A model generated the notes under the pieces. That model did not search any database, was not told the origin of the DNA, and was given only the letters and a program-made list of their open reading frames with translations. The translations under genes and the position numbers were made by a program. Of a stretch of 64,000 nucleotides of DNA, positions 16,471 to 26,861 are shown piece by piece (positions within the stretch are counted from its first letter, which is position 1; every line of letters starts with the position of its first letter). The stretch comes from Halocynthiibacter styelae (GTDB lineage Bacteria; Pseudomonadota; Alphaproteobacteria; Rhodobacterales; Rhodobacteraceae): positions 1 through 64,000 of the forward strand of contig NZ_JADCKQ010000013.1 of NCBI RefSeq assembly GCF_016123485.1. The letters are read 5' to 3'.

Positions 16471-17717
16471 TCTTTCGATTAGCACTTGCGTCGTTGCGCG
16501 CCCGCGCCCTGACTGTGGGCATGACCATGCTGGCGATTGCCCTGTCGGTCGCCCTGTTTCTTGGCGTTGAAAAAGTACGCACCGGCGCAAAGGCCAGTTT
16601 CGCAGACACAATTTCCGGCACCAGCCTGATTGTTGGGGCGCGCTCTGGTTCTGTGCAACTGTTGCTGTATTCCGTTTTCCGCATTGGGAATGCCACGAAT
16701 AACGTCACCTGGGAAAGCTATCAGGACATTGCTGCGCGACCTGAGGTGGACTGGATCGTGCCGATTTCACTGGGCGACAGTCACCGACAGTTCCGGGTGA
16801 TGGGCACGATTGTTGGCTTCTTTGAGCACTACAAATACCGCCGGGGCCGTTCACTTGAAATGGCGCAGGGCGTGGTGATGGATGACCTGTTTGATGCGGT
16901 GATTGGTGCAGATGTCGCGGCGACCCTGGGTTATAGCGTGGATGATCCGATTGTTGTTGCCCATGGGCTGGCATCCTTCACAGAACATGAGGATCAGCCA
17001 TTTCGCGTCGCGGGGATCCTTGAACGCACGGGCACGCCTGTCGACCGAACCGTGATCGTTAGTCTGGAAGCGATTGAGGCGATCCATGTGGATTGGGGTA
17101 ACGGTGCGAAAACCCAGGGACAAAGCACGCCAATTGATGAAATCCGGCAGATGGATCTGGAGCCCGGGGCGGTTACAGCAGCACTGATCGGCGTGAAAAG
17201 CCCATTGCAGACTTTTGCCCTGCAACGTGCGATCAATGAATATCGTCAGGAACCGCTTCTGGCGATCCTGCCGGGCGTGGCCTTGCAGGAACTCTGGGGT
17301 ATTGTTGGTATCGCGGAAACGGCCCTGTTGGCGGTGTCAGCGATGGTGGTGGTCACAGCGCTGATCGGGATGATGGCAACACTGTTTTCCAGCCTGTCAG
17401 AACGCCGCCGCGAAATGGCAATTTTCCGCGCCATGGGGGCGACGCCCGTGACAGTGCTTTCGCTTCTGGTGCTGGAAGCTATGGTGACCGCAGCGGTTGG
17501 CGCGGTCCTTGGGCTTGGCTTGCTTTACCTGGGGCTTGTGGTTGCACAGCCGGTGGTCGATGCGGCTTTTGGCCTGTGGCTGCCGATTGAGGCACCGGGA
17601 CTGCGTGATATGCTGGTCTTACTGGCAGTGGTTCTGGCAGGCGCGATTGTCAGCCTGATCCCGGCCATGCGGGCCTATAGAATATCCCTTGCGGATGGAA
17701 TGATGGTGAAAACATAA
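16467..17717 (+). CDS. FtsX/MacB-type ABC permease (zinc operon, ZrgC-like)
   Basis: 416-residue inner-membrane permease. One N-terminal helix (about 17-33) is followed by a large periplasmic MacB_PCD-like domain and three C-terminal helices in the FtsX domain (about 285-310, 330-360 and 375-395), with the ERRREMAIFRAMGATP coupling motif. This is the topology of MacB/LolC-type transporters that move proteins or lipids or drive periplasmic conformational change, and not that of ZnuB. Its ATG overlaps the ATPase stop (ATGA). In zrg-like operons it forms the membrane partner of the ATPase. Confidence 0.87.
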   Translation: MIFRLALASLRARALTVGMTMLAIALSVALFLGVEKVRTGAKASFADTISGTSLIVGARSGSVQLLLYSVFRIGNATNNVTWESYQDIAARPEVDWIVPISLGDSHRQFRVMGTIVGFFEHYKYRRGRSLEMAQGVVMDDLFDAVIGADVAATLGYSVDDPIVVAHGLASFTEHEDQPFRVAGILERTGTPVDRTVIVSLEAIEAIHVDWGNGAKTQGQSTPIDEIRQMDLEPGAVTAALIGVKSPLQTFALQRAINEYRQEPLLAILPGVALQELWGIVGIAETALLAVSAMVVVTALIGMMATLFSSLSERRREMAIFRAMGATPVTVLSLLVLEAMVTAAVGAVLGLGLLYLGLVVAQPVVDAAFGLWLPIEAPGLRDMLVLLAVVLAGAIVSLIPAMRAYRISLADGMMVKT

Positions 17718-18235
17718 TGGCAGATCCGAAACTGACTCTCAGCCGCAGGCAGGCGCTGACCCTTATGGGATCTGGTGTGATTATGCCTTCCACGGCCTTT
17801 GCGCAGGACGCACGGGAAATCACCTGGGATGATCTGATCCCGCCGGGCACACCTTATTCAGAGATCATCGGTGAAGGCGAAATGGATGAGGCAACAGATT
17901 TCTGGGCCCCGATCTATGATGAAAATGGCATCAAGCTGAATGAAACCCTCAGCGGCGCGTATATCCGGATGCCGGGCTTTGTTATTCCTTTTGAAATGGA
18001 TGCCGAGGGCGTTACCGAATTTATGCTGGTGCCCTATGTCGGGGCCTGTATTCACACGCCGCCCCCACCCGCCAATCAGCTGGTGATGGCGACGGCGGCA
18101 ACACCCTGGCCGTCGGACGAGTTGTGGAATCCTGTCTGGGTGACGGGCAGGATGCAGACGCAGTTGCAGGATACGGAACTTGGCCAGACCGGCTATTTCA
18201 TCCAGGTGGATGAAATGGAGGTCTATGTATGGTGA
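17717..18235 (+). CDS. DUF3299 exported protein, first copy
   Basis: 172-residue protein with a twin-arginine-type leader: SRRQALTLMGSGVIM, cleaved near AFAQ. The mature part holds the DUF3299 hallmark VPYVGACIHTPPPPANQ (about residues 109-125), in which Cys and His could bind metal. The stop of the permease and this ATG overlap by one base (TAATG). The second copy follows with a 7-bp overlap. The family is linked to zinc operons but has no assigned reaction. Confidence 0.82.
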   Translation: MADPKLTLSRRQALTLMGSGVIMPSTAFAQDAREITWDDLIPPGTPYSEIIGEGEMDEATDFWAPIYDENGIKLNETLSGAYIRMPGFVIPFEMDAEGVTEFMLVPYVGACIHTPPPPANQLVMATAATPWPSDELWNPVWVTGRMQTQLQDTELGQTGYFIQVDEMEVYVW

Positions 18236-18732
18236 ACACTTTCACGCGTCGTTTTATGCTTTCTGGTCTTGCTTTTTTCGGCCTTTCCACCGGCTTGCGT
18301 GCGGAAGAGAAATTCATTGATCTGAACTGGAAAGATCTTCTGCCTGGCGATGATGATGTGGTTGCTGCCTTTCAGGGGATCATCAATCATGACGATGTGC
18401 CGCTTTCCAGCGAGCAGCCCGCGTCAAGCGGTGTGCGCAGCGACTGGAATGGCATGGTCGTGCGCCTGCCCGGGTATATCGTGCCAATTGATCAAAGCGC
18501 TGACGGCGTGACCGCCTTCCTGCTGGTGCCGTTTGTCGGGGCCTGCGTGCATGTGCCCCCGCCCCCGGCGAACCAGCTGGTCTTTGTGACCAGTTCCATC
18601 CCCTACCCCAGCAAAGGCCTGTTTGAGGCCGTGAATGTCACCGGAATGTTCGGCGTATCATCAATGCGCGCGCAGGGGGCAGAGATCGGTTATGCACTGT
18701 CCGCTGATCGTGTCGAACCCTTTGTGTATTGA
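18229..18732 (+). CDS. DUF3299 exported protein, second copy
   Basis: 167-residue paralogue of the preceding protein. Its leader also carries an RR pair (TRRFMLSGLAFFG), consistent with Tat export, with cleavage near LRAEE. The family motif reads VPFVGACVHVPPPPANQ. The two copies differ in their middle parts, so this is an old duplication or a heteromeric pair. The ATG has GGAG 8 nt upstream inside the first copy. It ends the zinc operon; manC approaches from the other strand 42 nt later. Confidence 0.82.
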   Translation: MVNTFTRRFMLSGLAFFGLSTGLRAEEKFIDLNWKDLLPGDDDVVAAFQGIINHDDVPLSSEQPASSGVRSDWNGMVVRLPGYIVPIDQSADGVTAFLLVPFVGACVHVPPPPANQLVFVTSSIPYPSKGLFEAVNVTGMFGVSSMRAQGAEIGYALSADRVEPFVY

Positions 18733-18774
18733 GTTTTCCAACCGGCTTTCTGCATGTGATCGGTTTGGCGTTGT

Positions 18775-20196
18775 TCAAGTCACCTGGTCGCGCGCATAGA
18801 CATCTTCATAGCGTATGATGTCGTCTTCGCCCAGGTAAGAGCCTGTCTGGACTTCAATCAGAACCATTGCGACTTTGCCGGGGTTTTCCATCCGATGAAC
18901 CGCGCCAAGAGGAATGTAGACCGACTGGTTCTCAGAAACGAGCTGTACTTCATCATTAATCGTGACTTTCGCGGTGCCTTCGACAACGATCCAGTGCTCT
19001 GCCCTGTGGTGGTGGCTTTGCAATGACAGCGCGGCCCCCGGATGGACGACAATGCGTTTTACCTGGAAGCGATCACCAATCGCCAGGCTTTCATACCATC
19101 CCCAGGGTCTGTGGGCTTTCGGAAAGGCCCGAGCCTGGGGTGCGTCTTTGCCCTTAAGTTCATCTACGGCCTTTTTGACGTCTTGCGCGCGATCTTTATG
19201 GGCAACCAAAACAGCGTCTGGCATGGCGACGGCAATAATATCTTCCAGACCAATGCCGACAATAGCCAGGCCTTCCGTTTCGGATCGCAGCATAGAGTTT
19301 TCACAGTCGATCGCGGTTGCGGCCCCGGTCAGGGAAAGCCCGTTTTCAGCAGTTTCGCGCCAGACAGAGGCCCAGTCCCCCAGGTCAGACCAACCTGCGC
19401 CAAAGGGTACAACAGACAGGTTTTTTGCCTTTTCCATAACAGCGTAGTCTATGGAAATTTTCGGGGATTGTTCCCACGCATCCTGTGCGAGGCGTACGAA
19501 GCCCAGATCGGGGTGTGCGCCCGCGACAGCTTCCTGCACAGCTGTAAGCATTTCGGGTTGATATTCGGCAAATGCGCTGAGGATAGATTTAACTGAAAAC
19601 AGGAAGATTCCAGCATTCCAGAGGAAGCGCCCTTTTGCCATCATTTCTGTGGCGCGTTCGACATTGGGTTTTTCGATAAAGCCGGACAGAGCCACGGGGC
19701 CGCTTCCGTCCCCTGGCTCTTGTGCAAGTTCCAGGTATCCATAACCGGTTTCGGGGCGATCAGGGGTAATGCCAAATGTCACAAGCTGACCACCTCTGGC
19801 GGCAGGCACGGCTGTATCCACAGCGGCCTGGAATGCAACGGTATCCGGAACCACGTGATCCGAGGGTGCCACCAGCATCAGTGTATCAGCATCTTTTTGT
19901 GCCAGGTGAACCGCCGCTGCAAGCACCGCAGGGCCGGTGTCACGTGGCGAAGGTTCAATCAGGATCGCACCCGGATCAATTCCTGTGTCTGCAAGTTGTT
20001 CGGTCACGATGAAGCGGAAATCATTCGCAGTGACAACCAGCGGGTTCGTGTATGCGTCGCCATGCAGGCGTTTCGCTGAAGCCTGAAACAGACTTTCCTG
20101 CCCGATCAGCGGGGAAAATTGCTTGGGATAGCTTTTGCGCGACAGTGGCCAGAGTCTTGTTCCTGACCCGCCACAAAGCAGAACTGGCGTAATCAT
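18775..20196 (-). CDS. manC: Mannose-1-phosphate guanylyltransferase / mannose-6-phosphate isomerase
   Basis: 473-residue bifunctional enzyme of the AlgA/CpsB/ManC type. The nucleotidyltransferase domain starts with LCGGSGTRLWPLSRKSYPKQF (about 7-27) and shows VAPSDHVV and GFIEKP. The C-terminal cupin isomerase domain (about 355-470) contains RPWGWYESL, LQSHHHRAEHWIVVEGTA and the closing GSYLGEDDIIRYEDVYAR. It makes GDP-mannose, the substrate of the divergent gmd gene, so the two genes share one pathway. A phosphomannomutase is not in the window. Confidence 0.95.
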   Translation of the reverse strand: MITPVLLCGGSGTRLWPLSRKSYPKQFSPLIGQESLFQASAKRLHGDAYTNPLVVTANDFRFIVTEQLADTGIDPGAILIEPSPRDTGPAVLAAAVHLAQKDADTLMLVAPSDHVVPDTVAFQAAVDTAVPAARGGQLVTFGITPDRPETGYGYLELAQEPGDGSGPVALSGFIEKPNVERATEMMAKGRFLWNAGIFLFSVKSILSAFAEYQPEMLTAVQEAVAGAHPDLGFVRLAQDAWEQSPKISIDYAVMEKAKNLSVVPFGAGWSDLGDWASVWRETAENGLSLTGAATAIDCENSMLRSETEGLAIVGIGLEDIIAVAMPDAVLVAHKDRAQDVKKAVDELKGKDAPQARAFPKAHRPWGWYESLAIGDRFQVKRIVVHPGAALSLQSHHHRAEHWIVVEGTAKVTINDEVQLVSENQSVYIPLGAVHRMENPGKVAMVLIEVQTGSYLGEDDIIRYEDVYARDQVT

Positions 20197-20485
20197 ACTT
20201 TGCCTGTTTTGTTGCTTGCTGTTACCATTTCGTAAAACGTACGGTCAAATATACACATCTTTCTGTTTGTGTCATGGGATCATAGCGGAAATTTCGGTGA
20301 GGGGCTATAGTCTGACTCAAACAGGCTGCGCGGGTAAGCTTGCGTTTTCGGAAGGTTCCGTGCAACGCATGTCAGAAGAAATTGTCTCGGGCTACATATA
20401 TTTATTTCGTCGAGAGATGATTGCATAAAACCTGAAGCCGGTGGGCGCACACTGGTTTGTAAACTTAAATATGAAGCGGTTGCAG
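20197..20485. other. Divergent promoter region between manC and gmd
   Basis: The 289 nt hold no gene I can support. They are AT-rich near 20220-20280 (manC side) and near 20395-20480 (gmd side), as expected of two facing-away promoters. No clear operator palindrome was found. Confidence 0.5.
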
Positions 20486-21622
20486 ATGCCTGAAACAATA
20501 AAACGAGCTCTCATTACCGGAATTACAGGGCAGGATGGGTCATATCTTGCCGAATTTTTGCTTGAAAAGGGCTATGAGGTGCATGGGGTTAAGCGTCGTG
20601 CATCTTCTTTCAACACCCAGAGGATCGACCATATCTACGAAGATCCGCACATTAATGGTGCGCGTTTCAAGTTGCATTATGGTGATCTGACAGACGCTTC
20701 CAATCTGACACGGATCATTGCTGAGGTAGAGCCTGACGAGATCTATAATCTCGGTGCACAATCCCATGTCGCGGTTAGTTTTGACAGTCCGGAATATACT
20801 GCGGATGTGGATGCGATGGGCACGTTGCGCTTGTTGGAGGCAATCCGTTTCCTGGGATTTGAAAAGAAAACGCGTTTTTTCCAGGCGTCCACGTCTGAAC
20901 TATATGGTCTGGTGCAGGAAACACCGCAGCGCGAAACCACACCGTTCCATCCGCGTTCTCCCTATGCTGTGGCGAAACTTTACAGTTATTGGATCGCTGT
21001 GAACTATCGTGAAGCTTACGGCATGTATGCCTGTAACGGCATCCTGTTTAACCACGAAAGCCCGCGCCGCGGTGAAACCTTTGTAACCCGTAAAATCACA
21101 CGTGGCCTGGCCAATATCGCGCAGGGACTGGAAGATTGTCTTTATATGGGTAACATCGACGCGCTGCGTGACTGGGGCCATGCAAAAGATTACGTGCGCA
21201 TGCAGTGGATGATGCTGCAACAGGATGAGCCAGAAGACTTTGTGATCGCGACTGGCAAGCAATACAGTGTGCGTGACTTTATCTCCTGGTCCGCGCGGGA
21301 ACTTGGGATTGAGCTGGAATTCAACGGTGACGGCACGGATGAAATTGCACAAGTCGCGGCCATCACCGGGGGTAACGCCCCTGCCCTGAAAGTGGGTGAT
21401 GTCGTGATGCGCATTGACCCGCGTTACTTCCGTCCGGCCGAAGTGGAAACCCTGTTGGGGGACTCGTCCAAGGCCAAAGAAAAATTGGGCTGGGTGCCTG
21501 AATTTACCGCCCAGCAGATGTGTGCTGAAATGGTGTCTGGCGACCTCGTGACGGCACGCCGTCATGCGTTGTTGAAGGCGCATGGGTTGGAACTGCCTGT
21601 TGCGGTCGAAGATCAGGGGTAA
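20486..21622 (+). CDS. gmd: GDP-mannose 4,6-dehydratase
   Basis: 378-residue SDR enzyme forming GDP-4-keto-6-deoxymannose from GDP-mannose. Diagnostic segments are [41 protein letters not shown] with the catalytic residues, [12 protein letters not shown], and [20 protein letters not shown]. Length agrees with the family. The ATG at 20486 is preferred because the Rossmann strand begins a few residues later, though the ribosome site is weak; in-frame ATGs at 20471 and upstream give only non-conserved extensions. It overlaps nothing and is followed 4 nt later by fcl. Confidence 0.95.
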   Translation: MPETIKRALITGITGQDGSYLAEFLLEKGYEVHGVKRRASSFNTQRIDHIYEDPHINGARFKLHYGDLTDASNLTRIIAEVEPDEIYNLGAQSHVAVSFDSPEYTADVDAMGTLRLLEAIRFLGFEKKTRFFQASTSELYGLVQETPQRETTPFHPRSPYAVAKLYSYWIAVNYREAYGMYACNGILFNHESPRRGETFVTRKITRGLANIAQGLEDCLYMGNIDALRDWGHAKDYVRMQWMMLQQDEPEDFVIATGKQYSVRDFISWSARELGIELEFNGDGTDEIAQVAAITGGNAPALKVGDVVMRIDPRYFRPAEVETLLGDSSKAKEKLGWVPEFTAQQMCAEMVSGDLVTARRHALLKAHGLELPVAVEDQG

Positions 21623-21626
21623 GCCG

Positions 21627-22586
21627 ATGCAAAGGGTTTTTGTTGCCGGGCATCGTGGCATGGTCGGAGGCGCGATCAGGCGTCGCCTTGAAGTACGCGG
21701 AGATGTGGGAATTATCACCCGCGACCATGCGGAACTGGATCTGACCAGCCAGGCAGATGTGCGTGATTTCATGCAGGCAGAGCGCCCGGATGTGGTGGTT
21801 CTGGCGGCGGCTCGCGTGGGTGGCATTCATGCCAACAACACCTATCCGGCAGATTTCATCTACGACAATCTGATGATTGAATGTAACGTGATCCATCAGG
21901 CCTTTGCCGCCGGTGTGCAGAAGCTTCTGCAATTGGGGTCGTCCTGCATTTATCCGCGCGATGTTCCACAGCCTATGGCAGAAAACGCCCTGCTGACCGG
22001 GATCCTGGAATCAACAAATGAACCCTATGCGATTGCGAAGATTGCCGGGATCAAACTGTGCGAAAGCTACAACCGCCAGCACGGGGTGGATTATCGCAGC
22101 GTGATGCCTGCCAACCTTTACGGGCCGGGTGACAACTTCCATCCGGAAAACAGCCATGTGTTGCCTGCACTGATCCGTCGCTTTCACAATGCTGCGAAAG
22201 ATGGCCTGGAAGAGGTGCAGATCTGGGGGTCTGGAAGGCCGCGCCGGGAATTCCTGCATGTAGATGATATGGCCGAAGCTTCGCTTTATGTGCTGGACTT
22301 GCCCAAACCGGAATATGAGGCAAACACAGAACTGATGCTCAGCCATATCAATGTGGGCACCGGGGCCGACGTGTCGATTTACGAGCTGGCGCAGATGGTT
22401 GCGGATGTTGTCGGATTCAAAGGAAAAATCACAACCGACCCCAGCAAACCCGACGGCACGATGCGTAAGCTGATGGATGTCAGTCGTCTGGCGGGTATGG
22501 GGTGGCGCGCAAGGATTTCTCTGCCCGATGGCCTGCAGCAAACCTATGACTGGTTCCTTGAGCATCAGGATGACATTCGCGTCTGA
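21627..22586 (+). CDS. fcl: GDP-L-fucose synthase
   Basis: 319-residue GDP-4-keto-6-deoxymannose epimerase/reductase (WcaG/Fcl). It shows [14 protein letters not shown] at the N-terminus, [20 protein letters not shown] with the catalytic Ser/Cys region, [15 protein letters not shown] with YxxxK, and [22 protein letters not shown]. It completes GDP-L-fucose synthesis begun by manC and gmd. AGGGG precedes the ATG at 21627. A strong terminator follows, closing the unit before the biotin genes. Confidence 0.95.
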   Translation: MQRVFVAGHRGMVGGAIRRRLEVRGDVGIITRDHAELDLTSQADVRDFMQAERPDVVVLAAARVGGIHANNTYPADFIYDNLMIECNVIHQAFAAGVQKLLQLGSSCIYPRDVPQPMAENALLTGILESTNEPYAIAKIAGIKLCESYNRQHGVDYRSVMPANLYGPGDNFHPENSHVLPALIRRFHNAAKDGLEEVQIWGSGRPRREFLHVDDMAEASLYVLDLPKPEYEANTELMLSHINVGTGADVSIYELAQMVADVVGFKGKITTDPSKPDGTMRKLMDVSRLAGMGWRARISLPDGLQQTYDWFLEHQDDIRV

Positions 22587-22611
22587 TCCGGAAAAACCGT
22601 TTCTTTCCATG

Positions 22612-22640
22612 GCCCTTCGCAGTGATGCGGGGGGCTTTTT
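22612..22640 (+). terminator. Rho-independent terminator after fcl
   Basis: GCCCTTCGCA pairs with TGCGGGGGGC (two G-U pairs) around a GTGA loop and is followed by five T. It isolates the fucose genes from the biotin operon. Confidence 0.88.
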
Positions 22641-22667
22641 GTTTCGCGTCTATTGATGATTTGTTGA

Positions 22668-22677
22668 TTATAGATAA
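22668..22677. promoter_or_regulatory. BioR box 1 upstream of bioB
   Basis: TTATAGATAA is an exact copy of the known alphaproteobacterial BioR operator (TTATCTATAA on the other strand). It lies 84 nt before the bioB start, directly before a TTGACG that could serve as a -35 element. Confidence 0.85.
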
Positions 22678-22708
22678 TTTTTGACGTGTGGTTTGCCTGG
22701 TTGACGTT

Positions 22709-22718
22709 TTATCTATAT
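22709..22718. promoter_or_regulatory. BioR box 2 upstream of bioB
   Basis: TTATCTATAT matches the BioR operator at 9 of 10 positions and is 41 nt downstream of box 1, about four helical turns, so the two boxes could face the same side of the DNA. It overlaps a TATATT that is the best -10-like element here. Binding would block the bio promoter when biotin is plentiful. Confidence 0.75.
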
Positions 22719-22761
22719 TGAAAGTTTCCACCACCAGAGTAATGCAGGCAGGGCGCAGATC

Positions 22762-23835
22762 ATGACGAAAGATCCAAACATCCGGACGAACTGGACGCGG
22801 GAAGAAGCAGAAAAAATCTATAATCTGCCCTTCATGGATCTTCTCTTTCAGGCGCAGACCATGCATCGCACCTATTTTGATCCAAATCAGGTGCAGCGCA
22901 GCAAGCTTTTGTCGATTAAAACCGGCGGCTGTGCCGAGGATTGCGCCTATTGCTCCCAGTCCGCGCGCAACGGTTCTAAACTGTCCGCCAGCAAGATGAT
23001 CGAAGTGCAGCGCGTCATTGCCCAGGCCCGCAAAGCCAAAGAAGGCGGTGCGACCCGCTATTGCATGGGTGCCGCCTGGACCAGCCCGAAAGAACGCGAC
23101 ATGGCGGCGTTGACGGCGATGGTTGAGGGTGTGAAAGACCTTGGCATGGAAACCTGCATGACCCTTGGTATGCTGGAAGATGATCAGGTGATCCGTCTGC
23201 GTGACGCAGGGCTGGATTATTACAACCACAACATCGACACGTCCGAACGGTACTATTCCGAAATCATCACGACCCGTACTTTTGCGGATCGCATCGACAC
23301 GTTGAACCGTGTGCGTGAGTCCGGGATCAAAGTCTGCGCCGGCGGCATCGTCGGTATGGGCGAACAGCAGATGGACCGGATTGACATGCTGGTGACGCTG
23401 GCCACGCTGGAAGGCCACCCGGATTCCGTGCCCGTGAACATGCTGATCCCGATCCCGGACACGCCGCTTGCGGATGTGGAGCCGCTGGACCCGATCGAAT
23501 TTGTCCGCACCGTAGCGCTTGCCCGTATCCTGATGCCAAAATCCCATGTGCGCCTGTCCGCCGGTCGCACCGATATGTCGGATGAACTGCAGGCCATGTG
23601 TTTCTTTGCCGGGGCCAATTCGATCTTTGTCGGGGAAACTTTGTTGACCGCTGACAATCCGGAAGAAGACAAAGACAGCGCCCTGTTTAACAAACTTGGT
23701 CTGATCGCGATGGCAGTGGGTGAAGACGGATCTATCTGCGAAAAGAAACTGGTTTCGGATACGGCGCGTGACCTGTCCCAGGCCGTAGCGCAGAAGAACC
23801 CACCGATTCCGAACCTGATACGCTCTGCCGTATAA
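22762..23835 (+). CDS. bioB: Biotin synthase
   Basis: 357-residue radical SAM enzyme inserting sulfur into dethiobiotin, the last step of biotin synthesis. The [4Fe-4S] cysteines are C57, C61 and C64 in CAEDCAYC; the second cluster uses Cys residues in [16 protein letters not shown] and [12 protein letters not shown], and the Arg ligand in SAGRTDMS. The body is complete with a short extra C-terminal tail. First gene of bioBFDAGC, behind two BioR boxes. AGGG precedes the ATG. Confidence 0.97.
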   Translation: MTKDPNIRTNWTREEAEKIYNLPFMDLLFQAQTMHRTYFDPNQVQRSKLLSIKTGGCAEDCAYCSQSARNGSKLSASKMIEVQRVIAQARKAKEGGATRYCMGAAWTSPKERDMAALTAMVEGVKDLGMETCMTLGMLEDDQVIRLRDAGLDYYNHNIDTSERYYSEIITTRTFADRIDTLNRVRESGIKVCAGGIVGMGEQQMDRIDMLVTLATLEGHPDSVPVNMLIPIPDTPLADVEPLDPIEFVRTVALARILMPKSHVRLSAGRTDMSDELQAMCFFAGANSIFVGETLLTADNPEEDKDSALFNKLGLIAMAVGEDGSICEKKLVSDTARDLSQAVAQKNPPIPNLIRSAV

Positions 23836-23843
23836 GCACCGCA

Positions 23844-24974
23844 ATGGCAGGTTTTTTCCACCATGAAGCGGCATTGTCGCAGCTGAAAACCCGGGGGCGC
23901 TATCGTAGCCTGATCCCGGTCAGTGGCCATGATTTTGCGTCCAATGACTACCTGGGCCTGGCCGCATCAGATGTGTTGCGCCATGCCGCCGGTGATGCAC
24001 TTTACCGTGGGGTGCCCCTGGGGGCGGGCGCATCGCGGCTTTTGCGGGGGAACCATGCGGAACATGAGGCGCTTGAGGCCGAGGCCGTCGCATTTTTTAA
24101 GACTGAAGCTGCGCTGTTTCTCAATTGCGGATTTACCGCGAATACAGCGCTCTTCAGCACCCTGCCCCGCCATGACGATCTGATCCTGTACGACACATTG
24201 ATTCATGCAAGTGTCCACGACGGAATGCGCCTTTCTCGGGCGCAAGCACAGGCCTTTCGTCACAACGACGTCACCCATGCGGAAGAGATTATCCGCGACT
24301 GGCGTTCAAATGGCGGGGCAGGCCGGATCTGGCTGGCGTTTGAAACGCTTTACAGTATGGATGGGGACCTGGCCCCGGTTGCGGATTTCGTGGCCCTGGC
24401 GCAGGCACATGACCTGGTTTTGGTTGCGGATGAAGCCCATTCCGGCGGCGTTTTCGGCCCGGGTGGGCGCGGGCTGATGGCGCCTTTCGAAGGCCAGGCT
24501 GATATCATTACCTTGCACACCTGTGGCAAGGCCATGGGCGTATCTGGTGCCCTGATCTGCGGGGCACGGGTTTTGATTGAAACCCTGATCAATAAGGCGC
24601 GCGGGTTCATCTTTTCCACCGCACCGACGCCTCTGAATGCGGCTTTGTTGCGGGTGGCCTTGCAGGAACTCCCGACACGGGCAGAACGATTGCAGAAGCG
24701 TATGGCAGAGGTCGCAGATCTGGTGGAAACCCTCTGCGCCCTGCCCCGCCCTATGTCCCAGATCATTCCGGTGATCATTGGCGATGACAAAGCCACAATG
24801 CAGATCGCGGCCAATCTGCAGGCCTGTGGATTTGACATCCGCGGCATCCGTCCGCCAACCGTGCCGCGTGGCACATCGCGCCTGCGGATCTCGATCACCC
24901 TGAACCCATCCGACACCGCCCTGCGTGACATGTTCACGGCCCTGAGCGAGGAACTGGAAAGGCACGCATCATGA
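23844..24974 (+). CDS. bioF: 8-amino-7-oxononanoate synthase
   Basis: 376-residue PLP enzyme condensing pimeloyl-ACP with L-alanine. Seen are [29 protein letters not shown], the cofactor Asp in [11 protein letters not shown] and the aldimine Lys K229 in [12 protein letters not shown]. It starts 8 nt after bioB and overlaps bioD by 4 bp (ATGA). Product KAPA goes to BioA, encoded two genes downstream. Confidence 0.95.
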   Translation: MAGFFHHEAALSQLKTRGRYRSLIPVSGHDFASNDYLGLAASDVLRHAAGDALYRGVPLGAGASRLLRGNHAEHEALEAEAVAFFKTEAALFLNCGFTANTALFSTLPRHDDLILYDTLIHASVHDGMRLSRAQAQAFRHNDVTHAEEIIRDWRSNGGAGRIWLAFETLYSMDGDLAPVADFVALAQAHDLVLVADEAHSGGVFGPGGRGLMAPFEGQADIITLHTCGKAMGVSGALICGARVLIETLINKARGFIFSTAPTPLNAALLRVALQELPTRAERLQKRMAEVADLVETLCALPRPMSQIIPVIIGDDKATMQIAANLQACGFDIRGIRPPTVPRGTSRLRISITLNPSDTALRDMFTALSEELERHAS

Positions 24975-25588
24975 CCACATTCATCGTGACCGGCACCGAC
25001 ACGGGCATCGGCAAAACCGTGTTTTCCGCCGGGCTGACACAGGCGTTGCAGGCGACGTATTGGAAACCCGTGCAGGCCGGGCTTGAGGAAGAAACCGACA
25101 GCGAATTTGTCGGGCGGCTGTCGGGCCAGACAGTTTTGCCAGAGGCCCATCGCCTGGGCATGCCTGCCTCGCCCCACTTATCGGCAGAAGCCGAAGGCGC
25201 AATCATCGATCCCAACGCCTTGACCCTGCCCGATGTTACCGGCCCGCTGGTGGTGGAAGGTGCGGGCGGATTGATGGTACCGGTCAATCGTCAGACCCTT
25301 TACATCGATATCTTCGCCCGCTGGCAAAAGCCCGTGATCCTCTGCGCCCGCACGCAACTTGGCACGATCAATCACACGCTGTTGTCGCTGCAGGCCTTGC
25401 GTACTGCTGGCTGTGATGTTCATGGCGTCGCCTTCATTGGGGATCCAGAACCCGAGGTGGAGCAAACGATTGTCGACTTCGGGCAGACCCGCCGTCTGGG
25501 TCGTCTTCCGATGCTGCCGGAGCTGAATCCTGATACGCTGCAAGCTGCTTTTGCCCGCGCCTTCCCAGCGGAGGCCTTCCATGTCTGA
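24971..25588 (+). CDS. bioD: Dethiobiotin synthetase
   Basis: 205-residue ATP-dependent ligase closing the ureido ring of dethiobiotin from DAPA and CO2. The P-loop [13 protein letters not shown] is at the N-terminus, the substrate Lys lies in YWKPVQAG, and [11 protein letters not shown] is the conserved central motif. Length is slightly short but complete. Overlaps bioF by 4 bp and bioA by 8 bp, so translation of the three is likely coupled. Confidence 0.94.
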   Translation: MTTFIVTGTDTGIGKTVFSAGLTQALQATYWKPVQAGLEEETDSEFVGRLSGQTVLPEAHRLGMPASPHLSAEAEGAIIDPNALTLPDVTGPLVVEGAGGLMVPVNRQTLYIDIFARWQKPVILCARTQLGTINHTLLSLQALRTAGCDVHGVAFIGDPEPEVEQTIVDFGQTRRLGRLPMLPELNPDTLQAAFARAFPAEAFHV

Positions 25589-26861
25589 CGTGTTTGACGC
25601 CCGCCACCTCTGGCACCCCTACACCAATGTCACGCAACCCGGCCCGACCCATAAAGTCGCCTCTGCCAGTGGCGTACGTCTGACACTGGACGACGGCACA
25701 GAGATGATTGATGCCATGTCGTCCTGGTGGAGCACGATCCACGGTTATTGCCAGCCTGACATCACAAAAGCCATCAAAGATCAGGCCGACAAAATGGGGC
25801 ATGTGATGTTCGGCGGTCTGACCCATGACCCGGCGATTGAGCTTGGGAAAAAACTGCTGGCTGTTACACCGCCCGATCTGCAACGGATTTTTTATTGTGA
25901 CTCGGGCTCTGTTTCCGTCGAAGTCGCCCTGAAAATGGCCGTGCAATATCAACATGCTGCCGGTCGGCTTGGCAAAACCGGCTTTGCCACGGTGCGGTCC
26001 GGCTATCACGGCGACACCTGGAAAGCGATGAGTGTCTGCGACCCCGTAACAGGTATGCATCATCTGTTTGCCAAGGCGCTGAGCGCCCAGTATTTCACCC
26101 CGAAACCGCCGATCCGCCTTGGTGAAGCCTGGAACCCGGACCCTGAGGAAAATGGTGTGGGTGTGTTGCGCGATCTTTTGGCGGAGAGCCATGAAGACAT
26201 TGCCGCTTTCATCATCGAACCCCTCGTTCAGGGCGCAGGTGGGATGTATTTCTATCACCCGCAGTATCTGAACGAGTTGCGCACGCTTTGTGATGAATTC
26301 AACATTCTGCTGATCTTTGACGAAATCGCCACGGGCTTTGGCCGCACAGGCAAAATGTTTGCCACGGAATTTACCGATGTCACCCCGGATATTCTGTGTA
26401 TGGGCAAAGCTTTAACCGGCGGCACCCTGTCCTTTGCCGCGACGATGACGACCGATCATGTGGCGGAAGTTATCGGCAATGGATCACCCGGATTGTTCAT
26501 GCATGGGCCAACTTTCATGGGTAATCCGCTGGCCTGTGCGGCGGCCTGCGCCAGTCTTGATTTGCTGGCGGATGGGGTATGGCAGGAAAATGTTGCGCGG
26601 ATCGAAGATGGTCTGATGTCCCACCTCACCCGCCTGAGGGATTTGCCCGGTGTCGCGGATGTACGGGTTTTGGGTGCGATTGGCGTGGTAGAGATGGATC
26701 ACAACGTCAGCGCCGATCAGGCCCATCCAATCTGTAAAGACCTTGGCGTCTGGCTGCGTCCCTTTGGCCGTCACATCTATTGCATGCCACCTTTTGTCAC
26801 CCCCGATGAAGACCTCGCGCAGATTTGTGCCGCCATGGGTCACCTGGCAGAGGTTCTATAG
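25581..26861 (+). CDS. bioA: Adenosylmethionine-8-amino-7-oxononanoate aminotransferase
   Basis: 426-residue class III aminotransferase turning KAPA into DAPA with SAM as amino donor. Family-specific features are [22 protein letters not shown] (the SAM/KAPA pocket), [13 protein letters not shown], the cofactor Asp in [15 protein letters not shown] and the aldimine Lys K276 in [10 protein letters not shown]. The ATG at 25581 lies inside the end of bioD with GAGG upstream; an earlier in-frame start at 25551 is unlikely. bioG starts at the very next base after its stop. Confidence 0.95.
   Translation: MSDVFDARHLWHPYTNVTQPGPTHKVASASGVRLTLDDGTEMIDAMSSWWSTIHGYCQPDITKAIKDQADKMGHVMFGGLTHDPAIELGKKLLAVTPPDLQRIFYCDSGSVSVEVALKMAVQYQHAAGRLGKTGFATVRSGYHGDTWKAMSVCDPVTGMHHLFAKALSAQYFTPKPPIRLGEAWNPDPEENGVGVLRDLLAESHEDIAAFIIEPLVQGAGGMYFYHPQYLNELRTLCDEFNILLIFDEIATGFGRTGKMFATEFTDVTPDILCMGKALTGGTLSFAATMTTDHVAEVIGNGSPGLFMHGPTFMGNPLACAAACASLDLLADGVWQENVARIEDGLMSHLTRLRDLPGVADVRVLGAIGVVEMDHNVSADQAHPICKDLGVWLRPFGRHIYCMPPFVTPDEDLAQICAAMGHLAEVL

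Noticed and set aside
20900-21826. 308-codon minus-strand frame across gmd and fcl
   Set aside because: Crosses two well-supported genes on the other strand and has no recognisable domain.
22480-23874. 464-codon minus-strand open frame opposite bioB
   Set aside because: It is the antisense shadow of a clear bioB gene, has low-complexity composition and no recognisable family.
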